A stretch of DNA of 6,049 nucleotides from the NCBI GenBank assembly GCA_022562375.1, contig JADFPK010000118.1:1-6049 (forward strand), read 5' to 3'. The DNA is from Pseudomonadota bacterium. Its GTDB lineage: Bacteria; Pseudomonadota; Alphaproteobacteria; SMXQ01. Shown here piece by piece: positions 5,143-6,049 of the stretch. The notes beneath the pieces were generated by a model. The model did no database searches, was not told the origin of the DNA, and saw nothing but the letters and a program-made list of their open reading frames with translations. Numbering within the stretch: position 1 is the stretch's first letter; the number at the start of each line of letters is the position of its first letter. The translations under genes and the position numbers were made by a program.

Positions 5143-6049
5143 ATGACCGAGTACCAAGAGCGGGCCCTGCTGCCGCCCGGGATGAACGATGTTCTGCCTC
5201 CCGACGCGGCCTACGAGACATCGACCCTCAATACGCTTCTCGAATGCTTCGCCGGCCACGGCTATCAGCAGGTGAAACCGCCGCTGGTCGAGTTCGAGGA
5301 AAGCCTCCTGGCCGGGTCCGGGGCGTCGATGACGTCCCGGACCTTCCGCCTGATGGATCCGGTGTCCCAACGGATGATGGGGGTGCGCGCCGACATGACG
5401 TTGCAGATCGCCCGCATCGCCACCACCAGGCTGAAGGACGCGCCGAGGCCGCTCAGGCTTTGTTATGCCGGCCAGGTGCTGCGCATGGAAGGCACCCAGC
5501 TTCGCCCCGAACGGCAGTTCGGACAGGCCGGGGTCGAGCTGATCGGGGCGTGGGTAAGCGCCGCCGATGCCGAGATCGTGCTGCTGGCGGTGGAATCCCT
5601 CACCGCCATCGGTGTCAAGGGCCTCTCGGTGGATCTCAACCTGCCCCCTCTGGTGCCGGCGCTTTGTTCGGCGCTGTCGCTTGGCGATGAAGCGGCGGCG
5701 GCGGCGCGGGCGGCGCTGGACCGTAAGGACGCGGCGGGGGTGGCGGCGTTGGGCGGGCAGGCGGCGGAGATCCTCGGCGCGCTTCTCGCCATCGCCGGTC
5801 CGGCGAAGCGCGCCCTGGCCGGCCTCGAGGCGCTGGACTTGCCGCCGTCGGTGGCCGGCGAATGTACGCGTCTTGGCGAAATGGTGGCGGAAATCGGCGC
5901 CGCCGCGCCCGGTCTCGAACTGACCATAGACCCGGTCGAGAACCGCGGCTTCGAGTACCACACGGGCGTCGGCTTCGTGCTGTTCGCGCTCGGTGTGCGC
6001 GGCGAACTCGGCCGTGGCGGGCGATATTTGGCCGGGCAAGGAGAGGGGG
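5143..6049 (+). CDS. hisZ: ATP phosphoribosyltransferase regulatory subunit (HisRS-like), 3'-truncated by the window edge
   Basis: HisZ is a catalytically inactive paralogue of histidyl-tRNA synthetase that assembles with short-form HisG to make active, histidine-regulated ATP phosphoribosyltransferase, the first step of histidine synthesis. From the ATG at 5143 the frame is open to the last base, giving 302 residues of an expected 370-390. I see LLPPGMNDVLPPDA near residues 9-22 and a motif-2-like GVRADMTLQIARI (80-92), where true HisRS has the RPEGT form. CYAGQVLRMEGTQLRPERQF (107-126) leads into GQAGVELIG (127-135). The C-terminal catalytic-fold remnant is NRGFEYHTGVGF (267-278), then ELGRGGRY (288-295). 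The HisRS histidine-binding RGLDYYT form is degenerate, as expected for HisZ. The middle (about 186-250) is alanine-rich and poorly conserved. The start keeps the conserved N-terminal block intact, but its ribosome binding site is weak: the nearest purine patch, ggacag, is about 13 nt away. The serA gap is 216 nt. Confidence 0.93.
   Translation, partial: MTEYQERALLPPGMNDVLPPDAAYETSTLNTLLECFAGHGYQQVKPPLVEFEESLLAGSGASMTSRTFRLMDPVSQRMMGVRADMTLQIARIATTRLKDAPRPLRLCYAGQVLRMEGTQLRPERQFGQAGVELIGAWVSAADAEIVLLAVESLTAIGVKGLSVDLNLPPLVPALCSALSLGDEAAAAARAALDRKDAAGVAALGGQAAEILGALLAIAGPAKRALAGLEALDLPPSVAGECTRLGEMVAEIGAAAPGLELTIDPVENRGFEYHTGVGFVLFALGVRGELGRGGRYLAGQGEG

Noticed and set aside
5244..5690. A 148-codon + strand open frame inside hisZ
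   Set aside because: It is out of frame with the clear HisZ reading from 5143. Its sequence is Arg/Gly-rich and unlike any family I know.
5080..6039. A 319-codon open frame on the - strand opposite hisZ
   Set aside because: Its translation is Arg/Gly/His/Gln-rich with no family features, and the + strand reads as an intact HisZ with conserved blocks in order.
5143..6049. Annotation as histidyl-tRNA synthetase (hisS)
   Set aside because: The ATP-binding motif 2 and the histidine-binding RGLDYYT segment are degenerate in the manner of HisZ, and the central region is short and alanine-rich.

Overview
The window is GC-rich DNA with tightly packed housekeeping and metabolic genes, all on the + strand. 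It most likely comes from an alphaproteobacterium, possibly of the Rhodospirillales. Four signs support this: an alphaproteobacterial-type SerC, a serC-serA gene order preceded by what looks like the alphaproteobacterial serC leader RNA, a full-length ACT-containing SerA, and a HisZ gene just downstream. The lineage is inferred from gene style and order, not from a marker gene.

Layout. Positions 1-590 hold the 3' part of thiD (thiamine pyrimidine kinase), cut by the window edge. A 181-nt gap with a possible terminator follows. A tartrate dehydrogenase/D-malate dehydrogenase-type decarboxylating oxidoreductase (ttuC-like) lies at 772-1833. The gap between it and serC (1834-2149) is the most structured part of the window. 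It holds a possible terminator, an imperfect 25-nt inverted repeat with a 16-nt tandem duplication that resembles REP/RAYT-associated palindromes, a duplicated 14-mer carrying a -35 element, a good sigma70-type promoter, and a two-hairpin leader whose last stem covers the serC ribosome binding site. serC (2150-3313) and serA (3343-4926) follow 29 nt apart as an operon. A 216-nt hairpin-rich spacer separates serA from hisZ (5143 to beyond the window end), which stays open to the last base.

How the genes work together. SerA oxidises 3-phosphoglycerate to 3-phosphohydroxypyruvate, and SerC transaminates it to O-phosphoserine. SerB, which would finish serine synthesis, is not in the window. HisZ is the regulatory half of a two-part ATP phosphoribosyltransferase, so a short HisG is expected elsewhere in the genome. 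ThiD and the TtuC-like enzyme belong to other pathways and are probably separate transcription units.

I found no phage, CRISPR array, tRNA, rRNA or evident novel multi-gene system. The points worth a second look are the intergenic elements, above all the serC leader and the palindromic repeat beside it.
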